Of a stretch of 30,846 nucleotides of DNA, positions 21,501 to 30,400 are shown in pieces. The DNA lies in contig JAYMTF010000741.1 of assembly GCA_036897485.1 (NCBI GenBank), positions 1 through 30,846 of the forward strand, read 5' to 3'. The stretch's first letter is position 1, and every line of letters starts with the position of its first letter. The DNA is from Pelargonium nanum (Eukaryota > Streptophyta > Magnoliopsida > Geraniales > Geraniaceae). The notes beneath the pieces were generated by a model that saw only the letters and a program-made list of their open reading frames with translations, was not told the origin of the DNA and searched no databases. A program made the translations under genes and the position numbers.

Positions 21501-24160
21501 ATGACCTTGAAGTCAAAGAAGATGTGAAAATGAAGATAAGAAAAGCACCTTAAGCGTGAAGGCTCTTCCATCACGACCGCCATCAGGAAAGAGCACAGTC
21601 AAGAGCTTTTTATCTGCTTTGACAACCACACTACAAATAGTTCAAAAAATAACACCATGTTAGAAAGCTACACCCATTTTCCATCATGGAAACAACTATA
21701 AAAATATCAAATAATACAACAAAAACCAGAATAATATATTTCAAATTTAACAAAACAATCCAACCTGCCTGAATTGTTGAGGTCGATACCACCAAGAGTT
21801 AAATTCGCTTCACTACCCTTTTGAGGAACAGCACTCTGAACAAACAAAAATAGGAAATGAAACCTTAAAGAACTCTCATTATCTGACAAAGGCATAGAAA
21901 GAGGGGCAAAGAACAGATGGAGGAAGAAAGGAACGTCCACTGCACAACTATTATAATAAACATACATAACCAATAAATTTGTTCAATCAATCATCTGAAA
22001 GTACTTTTTTTTATATTCATCAAGCAATTTAGTCCAGATAATTTTATTGCTCCTTTATACATTTTTTTGTGTGTACCATACCAAAGCATATTTCTGCAAA
22101 GAACAAAATAACCAACACAGCAGCTGGTCTACCATCTCAAATAAGATGCATTATATACAATCAGAAACGACACTGTAAAACACTTGAAACATGTAGTAGC
22201 AAGAAGGAAGGGAGGAACAATGAAATGACGAGGTGTGAACTCTTTCCCCTTGAAAGAATATAGGGGATATTAGATGCTAACTACAATAAGAATATCAGTT
22301 GGAAGCTGAGAAAACCTGTAGAACATAACAGAAAAACTCTTTTTTCTTCTATATGCTTTGTTTAAGACTGGATATAGAGATGCTAGGAAACATTTTAGAA
22401 GTTCAAACTGGTCGGACTCTTTAAAGGCGGTTTGCTGGGAAAACTTGGTTTCAGGCTTTGAGTACACCAGGATTTTTATTCAACAAATTCATAACTAGTC
22501 ATGCCATGTTTATGGTTTCTCTGGTTGATGAGTATCTATTCATGGGACGAGTATATGGCTGACCAAGGCTCCAATGAGTCAAGCCAACATGACTTTATTT
22601 TCCATACCTGTGGTAGTCATTTCTAACGACAATTTACAGGTCATAAGTGTCTATAACCATTCAAAATATACCTCCTTCTCAGATGTGTGGTATTGACCAT
22701 CCGATGCGATTCCTATACTAAATATAGCTAATACCTATCTCTAGTCATAGTCATGGTCATGAAATAGAAAAATACATATTCCTTGCCTCTGCAAGGACAT
22801 ACCTAAGTATGACCCCATCTCAAAGTGCTGCTTGAAGTAGCCATAATTTTTTTTTTTCTTCTCATCAGTTAGCATTTCAATTTATAAAGCTTCTAACGGA
22901 TTCTAAGCATGAATATCTTTCTATTTCTTGTGAGGTAACCACTCATTAATTACTAGAAAGGAGGTAAGTTCGTGAAGTAGATGTATTTGATCATGCTGAA
23001 TCATTTACCAGCAAAAGGAAATGCACAAGACGTGAATGGACAAAAAATTACATTATTTACCAGAAAATAACTACTTACAGGATCACTTCTGAAGAAAACG
23101 AGTGAAGTACGAGACAGAATAAACCACCTTTTCTTCCACGACGTCCATCCGATTCCTAAACAAGAATTGCATCAGATGCTGCCTGATCTTCAGACTAGTA
23201 ATTGATCTTAGAAAGTACACGCCACACAGTGTGCAAGGGCAATAAACACATTTGAATATTTAGAACATCATCAACACAATGTGATAATTTCAAAGACAGC
23301 TCTTGCAGAAGGTTTAAAATTTTGATATGCAGGAACATAAAAAAGTTTGGATTTCCAGGCGCCCCGGATCACTTGAACAAGGAACTGTCAACCGCTGTCT
23401 GTGATATGTACACCGTAAAACAAATGCCAGACATTTCGAATGAAATCACTAACCCAAAAGCAAAGAAAATAAATGGCCAGATCAACAATCATGGCACTGT
23501 GAAGAATATCAAAAGTTTCTAAATTTTATGTATAAATTTTATATCATTCCATGCAAGGATAAACAAATCATATGAAACAAAACACATACCTTTGGATGAT
23601 ATAAAAAGGGGGCCACTCTTGAGAACCTGCAAGACATAAGCACAAGCAACAGGTCACCAGAGGGCACAATAATCAATGGACTTCAAAACATAGCTTGTCC
23701 ATTAAGCATATAATTTCATCAAGCCGAGTCGAAGTCTCAGATTTTACATTTGAAGAAGGTACATAATAATATCCTTTTCCGCCAATCAAGCATTGCTCTC
23801 AATTAACTCTAAGCTCAATCACTCGTTACCTTCTCCAGTACATTATATTAAAGGTCTCTAAACACAATGCCAATCCTTAAAATGGCGACAAGATCAGCTT
23901 CAATTAAATCAAGGTGAAAAAAAGAAAGAAAAAATTCCCGCCTCCGCACCATTTTGATCGGCGGCCGGACCCGGCGGTGGAGCAGCGGCGCTCCCGCCGC
24001 CGCCACCGGCTCCAGTTCCACCATCTCCCACAATCTGAACACCATTACACAAAGTAATCAATTAATGAGAACAACAATGAAAAAGAAAAAAGAAAAAAAA
24101 AAGCATTGTTTGGATTGATCGTACATGAACGGAGTCGGTGTGTCGGATGGACATTGACAT
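8820..24160 (-). CDS. REN1: PH- and RhoGAP-domain Rop GTPase-activating protein, REN1 type (~22 exons, ~863 aa)
   Basis: The protein is expected to stimulate GTP hydrolysis by Rop GTPases and so limit active Rop at the membrane; Arabidopsis REN1 does this in pollen tubes. Order: Gly/Pro-rich N-terminus, PH domain, RhoGAP domain with arginine finger in GILRQAAD, acidic Ser-rich stretch, coiled coil, basic C-terminus containing KLTTRLNFLKERRSQ. Exons 3-22 join without a frame break to 823 codons plus TGA (8820-8822). Each boundary has GT-AG signals and matching phase. The adjoining motif GRASAKKNLSMESIDYD and the C-terminus fit REN1 better than the PHGAP1/2 group, judged from memory. Exon coordinates are given in the block entries. 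The weak point is the exon 2/3 junction, where a GT donor leaves the frame off by one. Introns contain a SINE, a MITE, a partial exon duplication and microsatellites. Confidence 0.9.
9544..10905 (-). other. REN1-type intron 20
   Basis: A 1.36-kb AT-rich intron with an A-rich, purine tract near 10514-10542. A 63-codon plus-strand frame at 10044-10235 has no recognisable content. I see no gene or mobile element here. Confidence 0.7.
11436..11529 (-). mobile_element. Short tRNA-derived SINE in REN1-type intron 18, with 18-bp TSD
   Basis: On the minus strand the element carries an A-box-like TGGCTTAAGGC and a B-box region GGTCTCAGGTCGAGCC (one T short of GGTTCGAGCC). It ends CTTATC followed by a run of A. 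Perfect 18-bp direct repeats flank it at 11418-11435 and 11530-11547 (TCCAAAGTCATTATGATT). The perfect repeats and intact tail point to a recent insertion. At about 94 bp it is shorter than the SINE at 1043 and seems a different family. It is in the sense direction of the host gene. Confidence 0.88.
12111..12238. repeat. Tandem duplication of a 64-bp unit in intron 18
   Basis: Two adjacent copies begin TGGAAATGATGAATCC at 12111 and 12175. Both run through TTTAAAATTCATAT and AGGGAAGAAAAA with a few mismatches. The repeat is non-coding. Confidence 0.75.
12595..12619. repeat. (TA)n microsatellite
   Basis: About twelve uninterrupted AT/TA units lie in intron 18 of the REN1-type gene. A similar (AT)n run lies near 24800-24821 upstream of that gene. 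Confidence 0.85.
13674..15501 (-). other. REN1-type exons 14-15: acidic and Ser/basic linker
   Basis: Exon 14 (15316-15501, 62 codons) starts EGSISPELYSNSEESGSESEE and is dominated by Asp, Glu and Ser. Exon 15 (13674-14003, 110 codons) begins DLDGSGSGSKSPEVNDDHKS, carries SSSSLKKSLPRRRGDG, and ends SRRHPANWGRAS. Both are phase 0 at each end. Low-complexity, probably disordered linkers of this kind join the RhoGAP domain to the coiled coil and are candidate phosphorylation sites; that role is inferred. Confidence 0.88.
14004..15315 (-). other. REN1-type intron 14
   Basis: A 1.3-kb AT-rich intron. Short frames on both strands (for example 14560-14844 plus) show no recognisable protein. I see no mobile element with clear ends. 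Confidence 0.65.
16301..16575 (-). repeat. Tandem duplication covering the 5' end of exon 13 and its splice acceptor
   Basis: Unit A (16301-16412, 112 bp) contains the first 44 nt of exon 13, its acceptor and nearby intron. Unit B (16413-16575, 163 bp) repeats all of it inside intron 12, upstream in transcript order. The exon copies differ at three bases (RILTMMQIVASHKNE against RILTVMQSVASHKNE). Unit B is longer because (CA)n at 16462-16497 and (GA)n at 16503-16520 sit where unit A has ACACAGAG. The copied acceptor is intact (GCGCAG|AATTC) but has a TG-rich rather than T-rich tract. Confidence 0.88.
16462..16520. repeat. (CA)n-(TA)n-(GA)n compound microsatellite
   Basis: CA repeats interrupted once by TA, then ATATATA, then GA repeats. 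It lies within unit B of the exon-13 duplication and makes up the bulk of the length difference from unit A. Confidence 0.9.
17375..17558. mobile_element. MITE in REN1-type intron 12, flanked by TTTAAT
   Basis: The left arm TGTACTATCCCGTTTGTTA (17391-17409) pairs imperfectly with the right arm TAACAAACGGTATAGTATAT (17517-17536). TTTAAT direct repeats border the element (17369-17374 and 17559-17564). It carries short phrases (GGGACTAAATAGG, GGGGCTAAATCA) typical of non-autonomous plant DNA elements. It has no ORF. Confidence 0.6.
20690..21000. repeat. Dispersed repeat in intron 6, with internal direct repeats
   Basis: Two halves share an order of words: TTAAGTT followed by AACCC, AAAGC, TATATGAA, AGC, GTTTCA, and then GATATTT or GATACTT with CAACAC or AAACAC. 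The phrases CCAGCTCTAATAGCATGTTAAG and CACTTCCCCTCACGTAC resemble a repeat often met in dicot introns. The termini and class are not clear. Confidence 0.4.
21836..23078 (-). other. REN1-type intron 4
   Basis: A 1.24-kb AT-rich intron between the two first PH-domain exons and exon 5. I see no gene and no element with definable ends. Confidence 0.65.
23950..24160 (-). other. REN1-type exons 1-2: start and Gly/Ala/Pro-rich N-terminus
   Basis: Translation most likely starts at 24160 (MSMSIRHTDSVH, exon 1 24125-24160, donor CAT|GTACGA). A second in-frame ATG lies two codons later. Exon 2 starts at 24034 after TTCAG and reads IVGDGGTGAGGGGSAAAPPP then GPAADQNG, the expected composition for this GAP group. 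A GT donor after 23950 leaves phase 1, whereas exon 3 must start in phase 0. GC donors at GGT|GCGGAG or GAG|GCGGGA would keep the frame. A different frame through exon 2 is also open but gives an unfamiliar sequence. Confidence 0.6.
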
Positions 24161-24600
24161 TTTGGAAACCAAATCACATAATCGATCGGCGAGGGTGGAG
24201 GATCAGGAAGCGACGCTGCGGTAAGGGACGAAGAAAGAGAATGCAAGTGAAAAGAGAGAGAGAGAGATCGAAAATGGCGATGGAAGAGAAGGAAATGAAA
24301 TGGATTTACCTTGAGAGAAGAGATTGAAGAAATGGGAGGATTGAGAGTATTCCCGTAACGGAGAAGGAAGGAAGGAAGCAGAGGGGTCCCAAAAAGAAGG
24401 GGGGCTTCCCTAATAAGCGGCAGTTGTACACGTCACCCGCATTCCTTGCTCTCTCAGTGAGCGTCTTGGAGGGAAATAGAAACGAAGAAAAAAGAAAAGT
24501 AGCTCCTATCTCTCTCTCTCCTCCTGTTGTCTCTTTGTCTTTTCTTGCACCGCTCTCCAAGACTCCAACGTCACATTCCCTGTTTATGTTTATGTTTCTG
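24161..24600 (-). promoter_or_regulatory. REN1-type 5' leader with intron and three upstream ORFs
   Basis: The leader is probably split. A donor CTCAAG|GTAAAT ends leader exon 1 at 24310, and an acceptor CCGCAG|CGTCGC starts leader exon 2 at 24215. Leader exon 1 contains ATGTGA (24571-24576), a bare start-stop, and a 10-codon ORF (24410-24442, MRVTCTTAAY). Leader exon 2 has a second ATGTGA (24174-24179), 13 nt before the main ATG. The leader also has ACAGAA/ACATAA hexamer repeats (about 24577-24614) and pyrimidine- or purine-rich tracts. Confidence 0.6.
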
Positions 24601-24623
24601 TTTCTGTTTCTGTTCGTCTCCAT

Positions 24624-24632
24624 CCTTTTATA
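24624..24632 (-). promoter_or_regulatory. TATA box of the REN1-type gene
   Basis: On the minus strand this reads TATAAAAGG, about 465 bases before the main ATG on the genome and about 370 nt after removal of the leader intron. It predicts transcription start near 24595. Confidence 0.6.
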
Positions 24633-24639
24633 CTAGACT

Positions 24640-26444
24640 ACTATCTTGCTTTTTATGTCCCTTTCTTAATCTTTGAATTTTCATTATTCAAAATCATATA
24701 TTTAATTTTTTTTAGATATTCATTTTAATATCAAGTCAGTGACATTAGAGGAAATGTTTTTTTTTCAACTTACTAATATAAATACCATGTTTTCTTTCAA
24801 ATATATATATATATATATATAAATACCATGACTAAGTTTTTTTAGAGCAAAAATTCCATGACTAAGTTGAAAATATAAATCACTCAAAATATTCCTTTGG
24901 AAAGCTAGCTTAAGGGGATCGCTCAATGAGTCCAATTAGAGAATTCGTCTAGGGGACTTACCCAGAAATTTCGTCGAGAGAGCTCGTATAAGGTGTTCAC
25001 ACAGAAATCGCCCAAAAAACTCACCTAAAAAAGTTGGTCAGAAAGCCTGCATGAGCAGCACCCTTGAGTCACATCTAAAGTGTTAGCACTCAAAGTCACC
25101 TCAAAGACTAAACCTCGGTTTATAGCCGCAACTCGTACCGTGATAAAATTGTCCATTTTATCGTAACACGAGTCTCAGCCTCAGCACGAGGCTTGGTCTG
25201 GTGTCTTTAAGACAACACTCTATGAGCTTGGTCTTGCCTAAAAGGGGCAAACTTTCCTTATAGAGTTTGATGTCAAATTTTGTCTACACCCCATTTTTGT
25301 GTACTCTTCACCTAAGCTAACAGATAGTAATTCTCATACTGCAATTGTGATCCATACCACAACGCAACATACAATTTCATCCCAACGTCTCGTCTGCCAA
25401 ATCATGTTTGCTCACAAAAGCTCTCACAACCCAAACTCTTGTAGGAATTTTCCTAATCTGGTGATACAACGCCATCACCAATTGAAGTCGCTATACCCAA
25501 CCTCATCTTCTAAAGTTCACGCATCCATGTCCATAAGCCTAGGCTTCTTGCCCGTGCGCCACACCATTCACTTGTACTAAGAAAAGCTCCTCAAGAACCT
25601 GCAAAGACCTCTACCTCCTCTAAACCTCCTCAATATCATCAAGACACTCCTAATGCCTCCAGAGCTCGCACTTGAAAGTTGAAACATAACAAGGAAAGTC
25701 AAGTGTTTCTAGATTCCGAGTGAGTTAAAAAAGCCACAACACATGAGACACTAAAACGTTGCACTAGGAAGGTGAGCACTTCTACAAACTCAATTAATTG
25801 GACCCCAAAAAGGTATGTTGAAAGACAATCTCAAAATAACAATGGACCATATATCTCCGCGATCGCCATTGCGTCACCACATCAGTGTAATGATAGTGAA
25901 TTAAATATTTTTTATACAAAACTGAACCGAAAACCAAGCTCGTAAATAATATGCATGCAAATATAAACCCGCGAATCACACCATACTATATGTATAAATT
26001 GAATTCAAATTGTAACATATTGCCTAAATATGAATTGGATATTAAAATATTGACTAAATTTGTTTGTTGAATAGTACATATATATGTTAAGGTAGCATTT
26101 ACTTCGAATCATCATATATATAAACGATTATGAGAAGTTGGCGAGATTGGTGGTGACTGAGATCGAATTGATTCCAATTAGCAAGTCTTCTTTTTAACTT
26201 TGTTGAATTGACTTTCTGGAGCAAAGCTTTTACAAAATGAGTACAAACGTAATGCTTGGTGCTGCACACTCTTTTTCTTTTTCTTTTGTTAGTCTTGATC
26301 GAAGGAGTGTATTTAAATAAATATATGTAGAAACAAATATGTAGTTGAATCTAGTCTACTCTTACTAATTAAAAATAACAGTAGATTTCAAAAAAAAAAA
26401 CAATAACAGTAAATAAATAAGAATTGAGGTGGTCTACTTAATTT
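24640..26444. other. Intergenic region without a supported gene
   Basis: AT-rich DNA with an (AT)n run near 24800-24821. A moderately GC-rich stretch follows at about 24900-25680, with no long ORF, that reads like decayed repeat or transposon DNA. It includes GATAAAAT and ATTTTATC as an 8-bp stem with a 5-nt loop (25142-25162). I cannot assign it to a family. Confidence 0.5.
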
Positions 26445-26465
26445 ATTATGGTGGCTATTTACTAT

Positions 26466-27020
26466 CATGTCTCTCTCTCCTTTTCTCTCTGGAAATCCTA
26501 GCGGTCTTCTCTATTTCTTCGTCTACAGATTTTCTTTGAACCACCGCCGGTCTTTTTTTATCGGCAGTGGTTCAAGCTTCTCTTACTGAATAATCTCATA
26601 TTCTTCTGAGAAAAAAAACGGGTTTTTTCTCATCAGGACGGTGAGTTGTTGTCATGAGAGCAAGTTTGAGTTTTTTAGTTGCTTTATATGAATTTTATGT
26701 GGCGGTAGCTGTCTCCGGTCGGGAGGTGGAGACGATTGTTAACATCACAGTGGAGTTCGAGTCAGAGGAGTGTCTCACTTGATTCAGATCGAGGGGAAGG
26801 CTTTCGGTGCCAGTGTCTTTGGTTTAGCTTTCAGAGACATCTGACTCATCTCGGGTAGTTTTATTGGTTTTTGTTTTTTTCGGTTAGTGAGTGCGATTTT
26901 GTGACTCGAGCGCTTGCTCAGTCTGCGATATCTATGTTAGGTTTTGATAGTTGGATTAGTCTTCATGTTCTTTTAGTGATCGTAACTTTTTTGAAATTAT
27001 TTTCTTTTTAAGCTCAAAAA
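26466..27020 (+). mobile_element. 555-bp retroposed insertion with perfect 21-bp target-site duplication
   Basis: Identical 21-bp direct repeats (26445-26465 and 27021-27041, beginning ATTATGGTGG and ending TTTACTAT) flank the segment. The insert begins CATGTCTCTCTCTCC, is GC-richer than its surroundings in the middle, and ends AAGCTCAAAAA. Long duplications and an A-rich 3' end fit LINE-type target-primed insertion. The longest sense frame from an ATG near 26655 is about 40 codons. It could be an internally deleted LINE, a SINE-like element or a processed copy of a transcript. No LTRs or terminal inverted repeats are seen. Confidence 0.75.
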
Positions 27021-27289
27021 ATTATGGTGGCTATTTACTATGAGCTGAAAATGAGGATGCAAATAGGGATAGTATTTGCAAATATGGGTTTGGGCTAGTG
27101 GTTGGTAGCTTGCTTGGTACTACAACAATATTGGTTGGTTCATTACCTTTAAATATAGCGGGTGGCATAACCATAAGATTAATAACCACAACCACCTAAA
27201 GATTAATGCAAAATCATAATTGCTCCATTAAAAGTTAGTTGCATTTATTAACCTACATGCATGCAGTCCTTTCATTGGACACGAGCTAA

Positions 27290-27790
27290 CGAGAGACTAA
27301 GTGGGACAATTCGTGTTCATTGATCGTGTTGAAAGTTTAATATTATGTTAGATAAGTCAATTTGAATATGATCTATTGATTAAAAGAGTTGAATAACACG
27401 ACACGAACATGACCCATTTATTAACAGGTTGACACGATATGACACGACTGACATGTTTAAAATAAACGGGTTCAAAATTACATGACCGACCCGACAAGTT
27501 TAAATAAATGAGTTGTTATTGACCCAACATGACCCGTTATATATTTGACCCGTTTAATTTAAATAGGCACTTTGTTGCACGATATGTTTGAAAAATTTAT
27601 TAATTTTTATTTTTAAATAGGTGGGTCAAAAAACGGGTTACACAACCTGTTTATGACCCGTTTAATCATATGTATTAGGCAGGTTAAACGAGTTCGGCAC
27701 AAACACGATCCGATTATTAAACGGGTTGTGTTAGTCAACACGAACCTGTTTATTCTGAACTCAAACTCACTTCAATTTGCCAGCTCTAAA
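27290..27790. mobile_element. Degenerate repeat rich in ACCCGTTTAA / TGACACGA words, hAT-like end
   Basis: The segment repeats ACACGACACGAACATGACCC, GTTGACACGA, GACCCGTTTAA and AAACGGGTT in both orientations. The right end reads TTTGCCAGCTCTA, like the complement of a TAGAGCTGGCAAA hAT-type terminus. A degraded counterpart may lie at 27297-27315 (CTAAGTGGGACAATTC). No target-site duplication or ORF is visible. The family assignment is tentative. Confidence 0.4.
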
Positions 27791-28815
27791 TGAGAATATC
27801 AAATACATCAACAAGTATATAGTATTGTTATCATCGAGGAATTGGACATAATTAAGATGGTATTGAAGCTCTATGCCACGTCTCGAAAGATTGGGTCTCC
27901 CTAAAACGTCATATTAGTGGTTTTTGTCATGCAACATACTCTTAAACTTATAGATCGGTTACTTATCAGTCGTGCTCTTCAAATGTTGTAGGTATAACCT
28001 CTTTTGTCAAAACATGTGTTTACAGTGCTCGACTCCCTTGAAAAGAAGCTGAACCCTTCTTCGAAAAACGAGAGTTTGAAGGGCCGCACGAAACCGGTTA
28101 TGTCTGTCGTGGACATCTAACTAGCTACCTAACACATACAATGATACAAATACAAAAGAGAAACAGAAATCTGAAAGAGCATAAAGGACAATGAGCCACA
28201 AAAAAGGCATATTCTGTTGTCAGCCTCCAAACCCAGTACCCAATTTTCATCAAATTTGCATACTTCACAAACTGTCCAAAATAAAAGGAATTATGGATAA
28301 GACAATGATTGAGACGAATTGGTAGTGATGGAGGGTGTAGCTATAATGATGAATATTGATGGCTTGGTGTGTGAAGAACATAAATGCAAAGAGCTACTTC
28401 AAGAGATGGTTTTATGAGTAAAAGACATTATATATAAATACACTGAACCGCCATTACAGCAATTTAAAGTGAGCTGCTCAATTGTCTCCACTGTCCCTAC
28501 TACATTACTTTACTTGTATTGTATCATCATTTTCTGCATAAAAAAGGGTTGCAACTTGCAACTTGCAATTTGCAAAGAGCTACTACAATTTTGTTTTGTT
28601 TTTGGTTTTCACTAAATGGAGCAAGCATTACGAGTGGGCCAAAAAGAAAGAGTTTGGGTCCAAAGGAACTCCCAATTTTGTTTGAGGTGGCTTATTAAGA
28701 CTTTGGGCCGAAAAGATAATGGATAATATGGAAGCCATCATTGTTAGGATCAATTCATAATTTCCATGTTCTTTACTCTTCGTCTTCACTAAAGCTAGCC
28801 TCTTACTCATCTTGA
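27791..28815. other. Intergenic, no supported feature
   Basis: AT-rich sequence with short chance frames only. A direct repetition of TTGCAACTTGCAACTTGCAA occurs near 28548-28567. Confidence 0.55.
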
Positions 28816-28966
28816 CTTCTTCTTTTTGATCAGCTGATCTACACAATAGTGGTAGCTCCCCTCTTTTAGCCCGCAACTCTACTTCATACCGTCGACAAGA
28901 AGACTCAAACTCGAGATCTCAGATATAATCCAAAGCGTTTAACCGTTTAGCCTAACATGTTTTGGT
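28816..28966 (-). mobile_element. Degenerate SINE, same family as the copy at 1043
   Basis: Read on the minus strand it starts ACCAAAACATGTTAGGCTAA and keeps the B-box-like GATCTCGAGTTTGAGTC. It carries the shared core CTTGTCGACGGTATG and ends GATCAAAAAGAAGAAG. It aligns end to end with the SINE in the USP intron but has many differences. No target-site duplication is recognisable. This suggests an older insertion. Confidence 0.7.
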
Positions 28967-29039
28967 AATTTTATGAAACAATTACACATAGTAGAAAAAT
29001 AAAAGACATTAATACATGTGGTGTATCACTTTGGTAGCT

Positions 29040-29870
29040 CGAGTATTTACATTATGTTGGGGTTTGCATGGCAGGTTACAGGCTTCTATGGGTAACTCAA
29101 CAGGTTGAGGATAAGGTTCTCTTGGGATAGATCAAGGGAGCTTGAGCAAAGGTCTGCTTTATCTTGATGCATGGACAACTTTAACGATATCCTATCGCTC
29201 ACGAGAAGAGGGGTGGTCGTCCTTAACTGCAAGCTCTTATGTCAGAGTTTTCTTAGGTTGCATTCGATGCATGCCTTTTGATAGGTTTGAGGATTATGTG
29301 TTTACATGGAGACAAGACTCTGGTGAAAACATCTAAATTGAACTATCAGTTACATCTTTTTGAAGATATTGTCAGATCATCATATATTATCTATGTGATA
29401 TGGATAATACCCCCGAAGATTGACCATATGATAAACTATGTATCATTAAATATGTCCCTAGTTGAGTATCACACCAAGATACAATCAAGGGTGATACAAT
29501 TTAGACTAATATACTAATCTTTGATGACAAAGTGTTGTCATGGAACATTGGGATGTCACTCAACAGTGTAGGTGGTGGTTAGTGAACCATTATATTAATT
29601 CGACCCACAAGTGAGTCATTCATGAGATACCGCTTAGTTTTCATAAACGACTCTTCCACATTTCTGTGAAATGTGTGAGTCCTTAAACTTGAAATAACCA
29701 TAGACATTCTGACATGAAGATTTGTGTGCTTTGATCCAATCGAAAGACGTCCGTATAGCAAGACTCTCCAACAAAGATTGGCGTTGGGCATGCCACAATT
29801 CATAAAGACATAAGTGATAAAAAAAGAATTTGTCTCCGAATATCAAAAAAAGTTGGCGCTTGGCATATCA
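29040..29870. other. Repeat-like intergenic DNA
   Basis: Sequence of mixed composition with broken frames on both strands (for example 29142-29336 plus and 29579-29803 minus), none with a recognisable domain. The wording suggests decayed transposon DNA, but I could not define ends or class. Confidence 0.35.
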
Positions 29871-30400
29871 CGAAGAGGTGTTACACATAATATCATGTAC
29901 AAAAAGGATTGCAAAATTTGTTTTAACATTTTATTGTTACTAATTGATTTTACAACCTTTTTTTTTCAATTTTACATTTCATTACACAAATTATTAGTGA
30001 TTTTTAGGATACAAACATGATGACATTCTATCAACCTAAAAGAATATGTTGTCATTATAGCATATTCTTACACACTTTGACCATGTTTCCTAAACAAGTA
30101 AACAAATAAATTAGTATACAATATTTATGTATCTTACGCTACACACTTGAAATTAATGACAAGAATTTAATCGGATGTAAAAAAAATTTAGCCGAGCATA
30201 CAAAATTATAACTTACTCAAATCTACAATTACAATGATTAAACAAGCGAAATCCAAACACAATAATATTAACATATTAATACATATAATAAGTAAAAGAT
30301 CAATTATAACAGTAATTCTAATTAAAATGACAATTTACCTTTTTTTTTCCTCTTACAATTGTTTTAAGACAAATAAATTATTGACTAATTCTTTTTTTTT
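29871..30400. other. Very AT-rich intergenic stretch
   Basis: Low-complexity A/T DNA with T runs near 29958 and 30391-30400. No feature is seen. Confidence 0.6.

Larger units (their letters stand above)
20299..23626 (-). other. REN1-type exons 3-7: PH domain
   Basis: Exons are 23590-23626, 23079-23155, 21765-21835, 21549-21630 and 20299-20440. The product starts VLKSGPLFISSKGIGWTSWK. KRWFILSRTSLVFF is the classic first PH strands, and VYEWKAALENAL is the C-terminal helix with the invariant Trp. A linker (TGQNGVLKNEPDTKNGSSEQ) leads to the RhoGAP part. PH domains of this family are thought to aid membrane recruitment. The loop reads FPDGGRDGRAF, with one Gly more than relatives I recall. Confidence 0.92.

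Noticed and set aside
23848..24045. Alternative frame through REN1-type exon 2 (starting MVFRLWEMVELEPVAAAG)
   Set aside because: It would fit exon 3 phase with a GT donor, but its sequence is unlike this protein family, while the Gly/Ala/Pro-rich frame is. Kept only as an unresolved option.
24462..24636. Plus-strand frame rich in Phe/Leu opposite the REN1 leader, looking like membrane segments
   Set aside because: It is the complement of purine-rich leader repeats; hydrophobicity follows from T-rich codons.
24900..25680. Possible LTR retrotransposon fragment
   Set aside because: No paired LTRs, primer-binding site, or gag/pol motif could be found, so it was left as unclassified.
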